Shown here in pieces: positions 1-11,083 of a stretch of 64,000 bases of DNA (positions are counted from its first letter, which is position 1; every line of letters begins with the position of its first letter). The notes beneath the pieces are model-generated. The model had not been told where the DNA came from. It was given only the letters and a program-made list of their open reading frames with translations, and made no database searches. The position numbers and the translations under genes are program-made. The stretch comes from Betaproteobacteria bacterium (GTDB taxonomy: Bacteria > Pseudomonadota > Gammaproteobacteria > Burkholderiales > Usitatibacteraceae), in the NCBI GenBank assembly GCA_016708825.1, contig JADJEZ010000004.1:1-64000 (forward strand), in the 5' to 3' direction.

Positions 1-239
1 ACTGGCGTTTCGCGCCCCGGTCGGGAGGGGAACGCATCCGCCTGCGCGAAGGCGGCCCGTCGCGGACCCTGAAGAACCTGCTCCAGGAGCACGCCGTCCC
101 GGTGTGGAGACGCCGGCGCCTTCCGCTGCTCTTCGACGGGGACCGGCTCGTCTGGGTGCCGGGTATCGGCGTCGCGCACGACTACGGCGCGTGCGCAGCG
201 GAACCCGGCCTGCTTCCCGACTGGCGCGAGCGCGGCTGA
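1..239 (+). CDS. tilS: tRNA(Ile)-lysidine synthase, C-terminal end (partial)
   Basis: This is the last 78 codons of a gene entering from the left edge, read from base 3 to the TGA at 237-239. The peptide has the C-terminal substrate-binding domain pattern of TilS: RSGGERIRL, SRTLKNLLQE, then LPLLFDGDRLVWVPGIGV. TilS attaches lysine to C34 of tRNA-Ile(CAU) so that it reads AUA. The N-terminal ATP-pyrophosphatase domain lies outside the window. The next gene, ndk, follows after 141 bp with its own promoter-like sequence. Identification rests on the C-terminal domain alone. Confidence 0.85.
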   Translation, partial: WRFAPRSGGERIRLREGGPSRTLKNLLQEHAVPVWRRRRLPLLFDGDRLVWVPGIGVAHDYGACAAEPGLLPDWRERG

Positions 240-284
240 CGACGGGAACTCGGCCATCGGTGCGCGGTCCGCGAATCAGTGCTT

Positions 285-310
285 GCCGGGCGCCGAAAAG
301 GGCGCCCGGC
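285..310. terminator. Perfect 10-bp inverted repeat after tilS
   Basis: GCCGGGCGCC, a 6-base loop GAAAAG, then GGCGCCCGGC. It lies between tilS and ndk. There is no T-run after it, so it may be a transcript 3' stabiliser or a weak terminator rather than a classical intrinsic terminator. Confidence 0.5.
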
Positions 311-333
311 CCTAGCCCCGGCGAGGCACCCTG

Positions 334-342
334 TGATAGAAT
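334..342 (+). promoter_or_regulatory. Extended -10 element before ndk
   Basis: TGATAGAAT fits an extended -10 (TGn followed by TAGAAT) 38 bases before the ndk ATG. No convincing -35 is visible, as is usual for extended -10 promoters. A small inverted repeat, ATGAAAA and TTTTCAT (341-361), lies just downstream. Confidence 0.45.
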
Positions 343-380
343 GAAAAGCTAAATTTTTCATTCAGTTAGCGGAGATTTTC

Positions 381-807
381 ATGGCTGTTCAGCGCACCCT
401 TTCGATCATCAAGCCCGATGCCAGGCGCCAAGAACATCATCGGCAAGATCTACTCCCGTTTCGAGACCAACGGCCTCAAGGTCGTCGCGGCGAGGATGGT
501 TCACCTCTCGCGGCAGGAGGCCGAGGGCTTCTACGCCGTCCACAAGGCGCGGCCCTTCTTCAAGGATCTCGTGGAGTTCATGATTTCCGGCCCGGTGATG
601 ATCCAGGTGCTCGAAGGCGACGAGGCCATCCAGAAGAACCGCGACCTCATGGGGGCGACCGACCCGAAGAAGGCGGAGAAGGGCACGATCCGCGCCGACT
701 TCGCCGACTCGATCGACGCCAACGCCGTGCACGGCTCGGATGCGCCGGAGACGGCCGCGGCCGAGATCGCCTACTTCTTCCCTGCGAGCCGCGTCTACTC
801 GCGCTGA
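381..807 (+). CDS. ndk: Nucleoside diphosphate kinase (one-base insertion)
   Basis: Ndk transfers the gamma phosphate of ATP to NDPs through a phosphohistidine. The start MAVQRTLSIIKPDA is in one frame and the rest (from KNIIGKIYSRFETNGLKVV to the end) is in the next. The join lies at about 421-430, where GATGCCAGGCGCCAAG has one base too many. The span of 427 bases minus one gives exactly 141 residues, the family's usual length. The active-site His is in NAVHGSDAPETA. The gene has its own promoter-like element and lies directly before rlmN. The break looks like a sequencing error because both halves are fully conserved. Confidence 0.93.
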
Positions 808-840
808 CCACGCGTCGCGATCGCCGGCGCCGCCACGACC

Positions 841-1967
841 ATGCGGACGAATCTCCTCGACTTCACGCTTCCGGCCCTCACCGAATGGTTCGCGTCGCTG
901 GGCGAGAAGCCGTTTCGCGCGAAACAGGTCTTCCGCTGGGTGCACCAGCGCGGCGTGGCCGACTTCGACGCCATGACGGATCTGGCCAAAGGACTGCGCG
1001 AGAAGCTCCACGCGCTCGCCGAAGTGCGGACGCCCGCCGTCCTCTCGAGCACCGCTCGGCCGACGGCACGGTGAAGTGGCTCTTCGACGTGGGCATCGGC
1101 AACGGCATCGAGACGGTCTTCATTCCGGAGGACGACCGCGGCACCCTGTGCGTGTCCTCCCAGGTGGGTTGCGCGCTCGATTGCGGGTTCTGCTCGACGG
1201 GGAGGGCCGGATTCAACCGCGACCTTTCGGTCTCGGAGATCGTCGGCCAGCTCTGGGTGGCGAACCGCCGCCTCGAGGAAATGGCCCGCGAGGGCCTGCC
1301 CTATCGCCTCGAGGCCGCCTCGGCGGGCGCGACGCCGAAACCCGTCACCAACGTCGTCATGATGGGCATGGGCGAGCCGCTCAACAACTTCGACCGCGTG
1401 GTCGATGCCATGGCCGTGATGCTCGACGACCATGCCTACGGGCTTTCGCGCCGGCGCGTGACGCTGTCCACCTCCGGTGTCGTGCACCAGCTGAGGAAGC
1501 TCGCCGAGCGGCTGCCGGTCGCGCTCGCCGTAAGCCTGCACGCGCCGAACGACGAGCTTCGCTCGCGCCTCATGCCGATCAACCGCACCTACCCGATCGC
1601 CGAACTCCTCGCGGCCTGCCGCGATTATCTCGAGCGGGCCCCGCGGGACTTCGTCACCTTCGAGTACGTGATGCTCGACGGCGTGAACGACGCGCCGGCG
1701 CACGCGCGCGCGCTCGCGAAGCTGCTGCGCGACGTGCCGTGCAAGCTGAACCTGATCCCGTTCAACCCGTTCCCGGATTCCGGCTTCGCGCGCTCGAAGC
1801 CGGAGGCCATTTCGAGGTTCCGGGACATCCTCGTCGAGGCGGGATACGTCGCCACGATCAGGAAGACCCGCGGCGACGATATCGACGCGGCCTGCGGGCA
1901 GCTCGCGGGCCAGGTGGTGAACCGCATGAGGAAGCGCACCGTCCGGATCCACCGGGAGGCGGCGTGA
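841..1967 (+). CDS. rlmN: Dual-specificity 23S rRNA/tRNA adenine-C2 methyltransferase RlmN (one-base deletion)
   Basis: A radical-SAM enzyme that methylates A2503 of 23S rRNA and A37 of several tRNAs. The N-terminal part (MRTNLLDFTLPALTEWF, then FRWVHQRG) is in one frame. From EHRSADGTVKWLFDVG on it is in another, so one base is missing near 1040-1050. Restoring it gives 375 residues, normal for the family. The radical-SAM cluster motif is CALDCGFC (CxxxCxxC), and the C-terminal catalytic Cys is in DDIDAACGQLAG. It is followed after 45 bp by pilF in the same direction. Confidence 0.93.
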
Positions 1968-2012
1968 AGCGCAAGGGGCTGGAGCGGGAAAAACTTTCGG
2001 AGGAGGCCGCGG

Positions 2013-2782
2013 ATGAGATGGCCCCGATGCTCGCCGCCGCGCTGCTCGCGGGCTGCGTGTCGCAGACCACCGTCGAGACGCGCCTGGTGCAGGACGCCCA
2101 GACGAGCGACGGGCGCCGCCGGGCGGAGATCCACACCTCGCTCGCCTCGCAGTACTACCAGCGCGGCAACTTCGTGGTGGCGCTGGAGGAGACGCGCCTC
2201 GCGCTCAAGGACGATCCGCGCTACTTCCAGGCCCTGAACGTGCGCGCCCTGATCTTCATGGAGCTTCGCGAGGACGACCAGGCCCGGCAGGCCTTCGAGC
2301 AGGCGCTCGCGCTCGCGCCCAACGATCCCGACGTCATGAACAACTTCGGCTGGTTTCTTTGCCTGCGCGGCAACGAAGCGCGCGCGATGGAGCTCTTCGG
2401 CCGCGTGCAGTCGGACACCATGTACACCACGCCGGAAAAGGCGTTCCTCAACGCGGGCCTGTGCGCGCGCATCAAGGGCCGCAATGCCGAGGCCGAGGGG
2501 TTCCTCCGCCGCGCGGTCGTCTTCAAGCCCGACCTCGCCGGCGCGCTCTACAGCCTGGCCGAGATCCTCTTCGAGAAGGGGGCCTGAAGGGAGGCGGAGA
2601 ACTACCTCATGCGCTACATGCGCCTGGGCGAGCCGACCCTGTCCGCCCTCGTCCTGGGCGTGAAGCTCGCGCGCGCGCAGGGCGAGCGGATGGCCGAGGA
2701 CAGCATGCTGCAGCAACTTCGCCGGCGCTTCCCCGACGCGCCGCAGACACGCGAGCTGCTCCGGGGCGTCCCCGACAAGTAA
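2013..2782 (+). CDS. pilF: Type IV pilus biogenesis lipoprotein PilF/PilW (probable indels)
   Basis: A TPR lipoprotein that acts as pilotin for the PilQ secretin. The body has TPR repeats (IHTSLASQYYQRGNFVVALEE, DPDVMNNFGWFLCLRG). I place the start at ATG 2013 because GGAGGAGG lies 8 bases before it. One missing base near 2025 then joins MRWP to MLAAALLAGC, whose LAGC is a lipobox. At 2585-2587 an in-frame TGA follows FEKGA. A lost G in the preceding G-run plus an extra G at 2589-2591 would restore FEKGGLKEAENYL, the expected TPR sequence. The remainder is in frame to the TAA that overlaps rodZ. About 256 residues if repaired. Confidence 0.85.
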
Positions 2783-3684
2783 TGGACACGGGCTCAGACA
2801 ACCCCGAAGGCCGGGACGTGCCGCGTTCGCCCGGGGCGATCCTCGCCGACGAGCGTGAGCGCCAGGGACTGGCGAGGGCCGACATCGCGCAGCGCCTGCA
2901 CATGAGCGTCTCGCAGGTCGAGGCACTCGAGGCCGCCGACTACGAGCGCCTGCCGCGCGGCACGTTCCTGCGCGGATTCACGCGCAACTACGCCCGCTCT
3001 CTCGGGCTGGACGCCGACGCCGTGGTGGGCCTGCTCGCGGACGACGCTCCGCGCGAAACCGCGCCGGACATCGTGGTGCCCACCCAGAACATCCGCTTCG
3101 ATCCGCTCGGCCAGCGCCTGGCCAACCCCTACGTGAAGGCCGCGGGCGTGGCCTTCGTCCTGGTCGTCCTCGGTTTCGCCGCCATGTACTGGTGGTTATT
3201 CATCCGGCCGCACGGGCCCGTGCAGCCGACGGCGGTGAAGAAGCCGGCCATCGAGGCGCCGAAGGTCGAGCCCGTGGCGCCCGCGCCGGAAGCCCCCGCG
3301 ACCGCAGCCGCCCCGGCCTCCGCGGCGGTCGCGCAGCCCTCCACCGCGGCCTCGCCGGCGGCCATGACCATGGCCGCTACGCCAGCGGCCGTGCCGCCCG
3401 CGCCTGTTCCGGCGGCCGAGGAAGCGCCGCGGGTTGCGGCGCCGGGAGAGGGCACGATCCGGCTCGCCTTTCGCGGCGCGGCCTGGGTGGAGATCACGGA
3501 TGCGCGCGGCAAGGTGCTGCTTTCGCGCACCCATCCGGGGGGCTCGAGCGCCGAGACCATCGGCAAGCCCCCTTTCAACCTGGTGATCGGCAACGCGCCC
3601 GAGGTGCGGCTCACCTTCAACGGCCGCGAGGTCGACCTCGCGCCGCACACGCGCGTGGCCGTGGCCCGCCTCACCCTTCCGTAG
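2782..3684 (+). CDS. rodZ: Cytoskeletal cell-shape protein RodZ
   Basis: RodZ links MreB filaments to the membrane and the elongation machinery. The protein has 300 residues and an uninterrupted frame. A helix-turn-helix domain spans roughly residues 14-77 (SPGAILADERERQGLARADI, then AADYERLPRGTFLRGFTRNYA). A single membrane helix lies near residues 117-138 (AAGVAFVLVVLGFAAMYWW). An Ala/Pro-rich periplasmic linker follows, then a C-terminal DUF4115-type beta domain (GEGTIRLAFRGAAWVEITD). Its ATG overlaps the pilF stop as TAATG, so the two are probably translationally coupled. Confidence 0.93.
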   Translation: MDTGSDNPEGRDVPRSPGAILADERERQGLARADIAQRLHMSVSQVEALEAADYERLPRGTFLRGFTRNYARSLGLDADAVVGLLADDAPRETAPDIVVPTQNIRFDPLGQRLANPYVKAAGVAFVLVVLGFAAMYWWLFIRPHGPVQPTAVKKPAIEAPKVEPVAPAPEAPATAAAPASAAVAQPSTAASPAAMTMAATPAAVPPAPVPAAEEAPRVAAPGEGTIRLAFRGAAWVEITDARGKVLLSRTHPGGSSAETIGKPPFNLVIGNAPEVRLTFNGREVDLAPHTRVAVARLTLP

Positions 3685-3700
3685 CGAGCGCGCCCCGAGC

Positions 3701-4986
3701 ATGAACCCCGTCCCGCGCCGATCCTCGCGCCAGGTCCGCATCGCCGGAATGCCCGTCGGCGGCGGCGCGCCCATCCTGGTGCAGTCGATGACGAACACCG
3801 ACACCGAGGACGCGGCATCCACCGCCGGGCAGGTGGCCGCCCTCGCGCGGGCCGGCAGCGAAGCGGTGCGGATCACCGTGAACACGCTGGAAGCCGCCCG
3901 CCAGGTGCCCGCCATCCGCGACCGCCTGCTGGCCATGGGCGTCGACGTCGCCCTCATCGGGGATTTCCATTTCAACGGCCACAAGCTCCTCACGCAGGTG
4001 CCGGAGTGCGCGGCGGTGCTGGACAAATACCGGATCAATCCCGGCAACGTCGGCCACGGCTCGAAGCGCGACGACCAGTTCGCCACACTGATCGAGAAGG
4101 CCATCGAGCACGCAAAGCCCGTGCGCATCGGCGTGAACTGGGGCTCGCTCGATCCGGAACTCCTCGCGCGCCTGATGGACGCCAATGCGCGGCTGGCGGC
4201 GCCGCTGGAGGCCGGCGCGGTGATGCGCGAGGCGCTCATCGTCTCCGCCCTCGAGAGCGCGGCGAAGGCCGAGGAAATCGGGCTGCCGGGCGACCGGATC
4301 ATCCTGTCCTGCAAGGTCTCCGCGGTGCAGGACCTGATCGCGGTCTACCGCGCGCTCGCCGCGCGCTGCGACTACCCGCTGCACCTGGGGCTCACCGAGG
4401 CGGGCATGGGCTCGAAGGGCATCGTCGCCTCCGCGACCGCCCTGGGGGTGCTGCTCCAGGAAGGCATCGGCGACACCATCCGCATCTCGCTCACCCCCGA
4501 GCCCGGCGGCGACCGCACGCGCGAGGTGGTGGTCGCGCAGGAGATCCTGCAGACGATGGGCCTGCGCTCGTTCACGCCGCAGGTGACGGCGTGCCCGGGC
4601 TGCGGGCGCACCACGAGCACGTTCTTCCAGGAACTCGCCGACAAGATCCAGACGTGGCTGCGCGGTCAGATGCCCGCGTGGCGCGCGAAGTACCCGGGCG
4701 TCGAGGGCCTGCACGTGGCCGTGATGGGGTGCGTGGTGAACGGCCCCGGCGAGTCGAAGCTCGCCGACATCGGCATCTCGCTCCCCGGCTCCGGGGAGAA
4801 GCCCGTCGCACCCGTGTTCGTGGACGGCGAGAAGACGGTCACGCTCGGGCGGGCGACGCGGGATCCGCGTCGAGGAATCGTAGCTGCGATCGCCGAGGCG
4901 TGCAGGCAGGCGCTACGCGGCGGGCAGCAGCCGGTCGCGCCGCGCCAGCTGCAGGCGAAGTCCATCGCCATCCAGCCGGCCAGTCC

Positions 4987-4990
<4 letters not shown>
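3701..4990 (+). CDS. ispG: 4-hydroxy-3-methylbut-2-enyl diphosphate synthase (flavodoxin)
   Basis: An iron-sulfur enzyme of the MEP isoprenoid pathway that converts MEcPP to HMBPP. The frame is intact over 429 residues. The N-terminal TIM-barrel signature is GGGAPILVQSMTNTDTED. Fe-S ligands are in ACPGCGRTT and in the C-terminal MGCVVNGPGE. Isoprenoid supply links it functionally to the squalene genes near 50 kb. Its TGA overlaps the hisS ATG (ATGA at 4987). Confidence 0.96.
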
Positions 4991-6247
<1,257 letters not shown>

Positions 6248-6284
6248 ACCCCCCTCCCACTTCCCCTTTGCCGGAACGACGCCC

Positions 6285-6916
6285 ATGGCTGGATCCTACG
6301 ATTTCGAAGAGCAGGAACGAATAGCCGCCATCCAGAACTGGTGGGAGGACAACGCCAAGTTCGTCTATGCCGCGGTTGCCGCTTTCGTGCTCTCGCTCGC
6401 CGGCTGGCGGGGCTGGCAGTACTGGTCCGCGGTCCAGACCGAGGAAGCCGCGGCCATGGCCGCCGGGCTCTCCCAGGCGCGCGGCGACGCGAAGAAGACC
6501 GGCGACATCGCGCAGGCGTTGATCGACAAGCATCCGCGCACGTTCTTCGCCTCCGAGTCCGCGCTCGTCTCCGCGCAGGCGAGCTTCGAGGCGGGCGATC
6601 TCGCGGGAGCGCAATCGCGCCTGGAGTGGGTGATGGCCAACGGCCGCGACGAGCACCGCGGGATCGCGCGAGTCCGCCTGGCCGCGGTCCTGCTCGACCT
6701 GAAGAAGCACGCCGAGGCGCTCAAGGTCCTCGAGGGCAACCAGGACGAGGCCTGGGTCGCGATGGCCGCGGACCTGAAGGGCGACGTTCTCTTCGCGCAG
6801 GGCCGCATCGACGAGGCGCGCGCCGCCTACAAGCTCGCCATCGACAAGAGCGGCCCGGGCAGCCCGCTTCGCAACATCACGGAGCTGAAGCTCGGCGCAC
6901 TCGGGGCACGCCGTGA
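6285..6916 (+). CDS. yfgM: YfgM/AncA-like tetratricopeptide membrane protein
   Basis: This family is an inner-membrane ancillary factor of the Sec translocon with a periplasmic TPR region. The start MAGSYDFEEQERIAAIQNWW is characteristic, followed by a membrane helix (FVYAAVAAFVLSLAGW) and TPR sequence (ASFEAGDLAGAQSRLEWV, ADLKGDVLFAQGRIDEARAAY). As written, the frame is open from hisS into this gene and beyond GALGARREAG. One missing base near 6905 would end it at TGA 6914-6916, which overlaps the GTG of bamB. That gives 210 residues, the usual size. The position hisS-yfgM-bamB-der is classical. Confidence 0.88.
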
Positions 6917-8067
6917 GGCCGGCGTCGCCGATCTGCTCGCCGCGGCCGCGCTGGGCCGCTCGCCGGCTGCGGCTTCTTCGGCGGGGCCGACAAGAAGCCC
7001 ATGCCGCTCACCGAGATCCGCGCGACCGTCTCCCCCGCGGTGGCGTGGAGCGCCTCCGTGGGCAAGGCGGGCGAGTACAAGTTCTCGCCGAAGATCGACG
7101 GCAACCGCGTCTTCGCCGCCGCCGCCGACGGCACGGTGACGATCCTCGAGGCGGACAACGGGCGCGTGATCGCGCGGCTCGACGCCGGGCGCAAGCTCTC
7201 CTCGGGCGCGTCCGGCGAGCAAGATCTCGTCCTCGCCGGCACGATCAAGGGCGAAGTGGTCGCGATGGACACCACGGGCAAGCAGAAATGGCTCGCCAAC
7301 GTGGCGGGCGAGGTGCTGGCGCCGGTGGTCGTTGCCGGCAAGAGCGCCATCGTGCGCACGGCGGACGGCCGCATCTTCGCGCTCTCGCTCGCCGACGGAA
7401 AGCGCCAGTGGGTCTACCAGCGCGCCACCCCGGCGTTGCTGCTGCGCGCGGAAACGGCGGTCGTCGCGACCTCGTCCAACGTGGTGGCCGGATATCCGGG
7501 CGGCAAGCTGATCGCTCTCGACCTCGACGACGGAAAGCTCACCTGGGAAGTCACCGTGAGCCTGCCGCGGGGGGCGACGGAACTGGAGCGGGTGGCCGAC
7601 GTGCCGGGGCTGCCGGTGATCGATGGCGGCCGCATCTGCGCGGCCGCCTTCCAGGGCAAGGTCGCCTGCTTCGAGATCCAGGGCGGCAACACGCTCTGGA
7701 CGCGCGACATCTCGAGCGCCACCGGGCTCGCGTTGGACGACGCGAACGTCTACGTCTCCGACGACCAGGACGTCGTGCACGCGCTCGATCGCGAAGGCGG
7801 GGCCTCGCGCTGGAAGCAGGACAAGCTCAAGCGCCGCCGGCTCACCGTGCCGGTCGTGGTCGACGGCAAGGTGGTGGTGGGCGATTCGCTCGGCTACCTG
7901 CACGTGCTCTCGAAGGACGACGGCGCGATCATCGGGCGCCTCGGCGTGGACGGAGGCGCGGTGCACGCCATCGTGCCGGCGAAGTCGGGGCTGCTGGTGC
8001 AGACCGCCGGCGGCACGCCTCCGCTCGTGCGCTTCGAGGCGCGCCCGACCAGCCGGGGCGCCCATGA
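6913..8067 (+). CDS. bamB: Outer membrane assembly lipoprotein BamB (several indels)
   Basis: BamB is the beta-propeller lipoprotein of the BAM complex. The body from KPMPLTEIRATVSPAVAW to TPPLVRFEARP is in one frame and shows PQQ-like propeller blades (DGTVTILEADNG, GEVVAMDTTGKQKW, GKVACFEIQGGNTLW). The lipobox region reads LLAAAAL in one frame and PLAGCGFFGGADKK in another, so one base is missing near 6957. The likely start is GTG 6913 (GTGA overlap with yfgM), with a second lost base before the signal. A third near 8040 would bring in the TGA at 8065, which overlaps the der ATG. With three bases restored the protein has 385 residues, as expected. Confidence 0.88.
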   Translation: MRPASPICSPRPRWAARRLRLLRRGRQEAHAAHRDPRDRLPRGGVERLRGQGGRVQVLAEDRRQPRLRRRRRRHGDDPRGGQRARDRAARRRAQALLGRVRRARSRPRRHDQGRSGRDGHHGQAEMARQRGGRGAGAGGRCRQERHRAHGGRPHLRALARRRKAPVGLPARHPGVAAARGNGGRRDLVQRGGRISGRQADRSRPRRRKAHLGSHREPAAGGDGTGAGGRRAGAAGDRWRPHLRGRLPGQGRLLRDPGRQHALDARHLERHRARVGRRERLRLRRPGRRARARSRRRGLALEAGQAQAPPAHRAGRGRRQGGGGRFARLPARALEGRRRDHRAPRRGRRRGARHRAGEVGAAGADRRRHASARALRGAPDQPGRP

Positions 8068-9463
8068 AACCCACCGTGGTTCTCGTCGGCCGCCCCAACG
8101 TCGGCAAGTCGACGCTCTTCAACCGGCTCACGCGCTCGCGCGACGCGATCGTGCACGACATGCCGGGCCTCACGCGCGACCGCCACTACGGGCGCGGTCG
8201 CCTGGGCGACAAGCCCTTCATCGTGGTCGACACGGGCGGGTTCGAGCCCGTGGCGAAGGACGGGATCCTCTCGGAGATGGCGCGCCAGGCGCAGGAGGCC
8301 ATCGCGGAGGCCGACATCGTCGTCTTCGTGGTCGACGGGCGCGCCGGGCTCGCGCCGCAGGACAAGCGCATCGCGGAGCTGCTGCGCGCGCGCGGCGCGC
8401 CGGTGTGGCTCGCGGTGAACAAGACCGAGGGCATGCAGGAGGACATCGCCGTGGCCGAGTTCCACGAACTCGCCCTGGGCAGGCCCCATGCGATCTCGGC
8501 CGCCCATGGGGAAGGCGTGCGGCAGCTGGTGGAGGACGCGCTCGCCCCTTTCCCGGCGCCCGCCGGGGAAGCGGACTCCGAGCCGGACCACCCGCGCGTG
8601 GCCATCGTCGGGCGGCCCAACGTGGGCAAGTCCACGCTCGTGAACCGCGTGCTGGGCGAGGAGCGCATGATCGCCTTCGACGAGCCCGGCACGACGCGCG
8701 ACGCGATCGAGGTCGAGGCGAACTGGCAGGGCAGGCCTTACACGATCGTCGACACGGCCGGCATCCGCCGCAAGGGCAAGGTGTTCGAGTCCGTCGAGAA
8801 GTTCTCGGTGGTAAAGACGCTGCAGGCCATCGAGCGCGCCAACGTGGTCGTGCTCGTGGTGGACGCGGCGACCGACATCTCGGAGCAGGATGCGCACATC
8901 GCCGGCTACATCGTCGAGGCGGGCAGGGCGCTCGCGGTGGCGGTGAACAAGTGGGACGCCGTGGACGCCGAGATGCGCAAGGACGCGAAGACGGACCTCG
9001 AGCGCAAGCTCGCCTTCCTCGACTTCGCGGAGTTCGTGCCGATCTCGGCCCTGAAGGGCACCGGGATCAAGGCGCTCTTCGAGGCGGTCGACCGCGCCTT
9101 CGCCGCCGCCATGGCCAAGCTCTCCACGCCCAAGCTCACGCGGGCCCTCCAGGCCGCGGTCGAGAAGCAGGCCCCGCCGCTCGCCGGCCGCATCCGGCCG
9201 AAGCTGCGCTACGCGCACCAGGGCGGCTCGAACCCGCCGATCGTCGTGATCCACGGAACCAGCGTGGCCGCCATCAGGACACCTACCGGCGCTACCTCGA
9301 GAACACCTTCATGAAGGTCTTCAAGCTGAAGGGTACCCCCCTGCGCATCGAGCTTCGCCAGGGCGCGAACCCCTACGAGGGCAAGCAGCGCCCGAACCTC
9401 ACCCCCCGCCAGGAAGCCTCGAACCGCCGCCAGAAGCGCCGCCAGAAGAAGATCTACAGCTGA
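8064..9463 (+). CDS. der: Ribosome-associated GTPase Der/EngA (one-base deletion)
   Basis: Der acts in 50S subunit assembly and has two tandem GTPase domains. G1 motifs are GRPNVGKSTLFN (start) and GRPNVGKSTLVN (about residue 180). DTGG and DTAG, then NKTE and NKWD, are also present. A C-terminal KH-like domain follows (PRQEASNRRQKRRQKKIYS). The frame changes near 9278: HGTSVAAI is in the first frame and DTYRRYLENTFMKVFKLKG in the next, one base missing. Restored length is 466 residues. Essential gene, so the break is probably an error. Confidence 0.95.
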
Positions 9464-9628
9464 TGCGGGCGGCCTTCCCGGGAACTCCGCGCCCGTCCCG
9501 GGTGTCCCTACCCGGGTGGCCAACGAGCGGCCTTTCCAGTAGAGTCGTGCGGTTAGTGGAAGGCCGGGGCCCGCAGAACATTCAGCTGACGGCACCGGAC
9601 AGGAACCCGCAACTAAAAGGGGCAAATC
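9464..9628 (+). other. der-hfq intergenic region with inverted repeat
   Basis: This 165-bp region has no gene. GGCCTTTCCA at 9529-9538 pairs with TGGAAGGCC at 9557-9565 with one bulged T, giving an 18-base loop. I see no clear -10/-35 pair. The region presumably carries the hfq leader. Confidence 0.4.
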
Positions 9629-9868
9629 ATGAGCAACAAGGGGCAACTGCTTCAGGATCCTTTCCTGAACATCTTGCGCAAGGAACACGTGCCGGTCTCG
9701 ATCTACCTCGTGAACGGCATCAAGCTGCAGGGCCAGATCGAGTCGTTCGACCAGTATGTTGTACTGCTCAAGAACACCGTGACGCAGATGGTCTACAAGC
9801 ACGCCATTTCCACGGTCGTGCCGGCCAGGCCGGTGTCGGTCCCGTCTGAAAACCCCCAGGAATCCTGA
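9629..9868 (+). CDS. hfq: RNA chaperone Hfq
   Basis: Hfq is the hexameric Sm-like chaperone that pairs small RNAs with mRNAs. The protein has 79 residues and an intact frame. It shows the typical MSNKGQLLQDPFLNILRKE start, the Sm1 segment IYLVNGIKLQGQIESFDQYV and the Sm2 signature MVYKHAISTVVPAR. The C-terminal tail is short, as in most betaproteobacteria. AGGGGC lies about 8 bases before the ATG. hflX follows immediately, as in most proteobacteria. Confidence 0.98.
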   Translation: MSNKGQLLQDPFLNILRKEHVPVSIYLVNGIKLQGQIESFDQYVVLLKNTVTQMVYKHAISTVVPARPVSVPSENPQES

Positions 9869-11000
9869 GCCTCCGGCTCCCGCGAGGGAGCGCACCGTCC
9901 TCGTCTGCCTGGAAATCGGCAAGCGGGGCGTGCGCGATCGCGCCGAGGAGGCCGGCAGCCTGATCGCCAGCGCGGGCGGCGTGGTTTGCGCGGTCATCGG
10001 CGGCAGCCGCGACCGGCCCGACGCGTCGACCTTCGCCGGTTCCGGCAAGGTCCAGGAGGTCAGGGACACCTGCCGCCTGCACGAAGCGCGCTCGGTGGTG
10101 TTCGACCATGCGCTGACCGCCGTGCAGATCCGCAACCTCGAGCGCGCGCTCTCCGAGGGCGGTCCGGCCGTGGTCGTCTACGACCGCACGGACCTGATCC
10201 TCGAGATCTTCGCCCAGCGCGCGCGCAGCCACGAGGGCAAGCTGCAGGTCGAGCTCGCGCGGCTCGAGCACCTGTCCACGCGCCTGGTGCGCGGCTGGAC
10301 CCACCTCGAGCGCCAGCGCGGGGGCTGTCGAAGACCGGCGGCCCGGGCGAGAAGCAGATCGAGCTGGACCGGCGCCTCATCGGCGAGCGCGTGAAGAAGT
10401 TGAAGGAGCGCCTGAAGAAGGTCGCCCGGACCCGCGCGACGCAACGCGCGGCACGTGCGCGCTCGGGAATGCTGCGGGTATCCATCGTGGGCTACACCAA
10501 CGCCGGCAAGTCGACGCTCTTCAACCGGCTCACGCGCGCCGGGGCATTCGTCGCCGACAAGCTCTTCGCGACGCTGGATCCGACCAGCCGCCGGCTCCAC
10601 CTGGGAGAGGGCGTGAACGCGGCGGTTTCCGACACGGTGGGTTTCGTGCGCGACCTTCCGCACGGCCTGGTGGCGGCGTTTCGCGCGACGCTCGAGGAGA
10701 CGGTGCAGGCCGACCTCCTGCTGCACGTGGTCGACGCCTCCCATACCGGGCACGACGAGCAGGTCGATGCCGTGAACGCGGTGCTCGCCGAGATCGGCGC
10801 CGCCGACATCCCGCAGGTCGTCGTCTGGAACAAGATCGACCGGGTCGCCGGCGCAGCCGGAAGTCGTGCGCGATCCTTGTGGTAAGATCTTGAATATCAA
10901 GGCGAGTGCGGTTTCGGGGGCCGGCCTCGAGGCCATCCGCGCGGCACTGGCGGAAGTGGTTCGCGAAACCGATCCGCGCGCACTGGCTCCGGCCGCCTAG
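9846..11000 (+). CDS. hflX: Ribosome-rescue GTPase HflX (two one-base indels)
   Basis: HflX is a GTPase that splits stalled ribosomes after heat shock. N-terminal homology already starts at ERTVLVCLEIGKRG, upstream of any ATG or GTG in frame. The nearest candidate is CTG 9846, so the start is uncertain and could itself be hit by an indel. A missing G in the G-run near 10322 separates HLERQRGG from LSKTGGPGEKQIELDRR. An extra base near 10851 separates NKIDRVAG from QPEVVRDPCGKILN, which runs to TAG 10998-11000. GTPase motifs: GYTNAGKSTLFN, DTVGFVRDLP, NKID. Confidence 0.9.
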
Positions 11001-11083
11001 GCGAATCCGCGCCGCATTGAATCGGGCCTCGCGGCCCCCATCTTCCCCTCGTCCCTTTCCCACCTCCTTCGCCCGACACTCGC

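Noticed and set aside
2585..2587. Selenocysteine at the in-frame TGA of pilF
   Set aside because: PilF has no selenocysteine form, no SECIS-like hairpin is evident, and two opposite one-base errors explain it better.
7001..9463. An 820-codon frame joining bamB to the der region
   Set aside because: Its second half is out of frame with Der over most of its length and regains the Der frame only at the C-terminus because of two indels.
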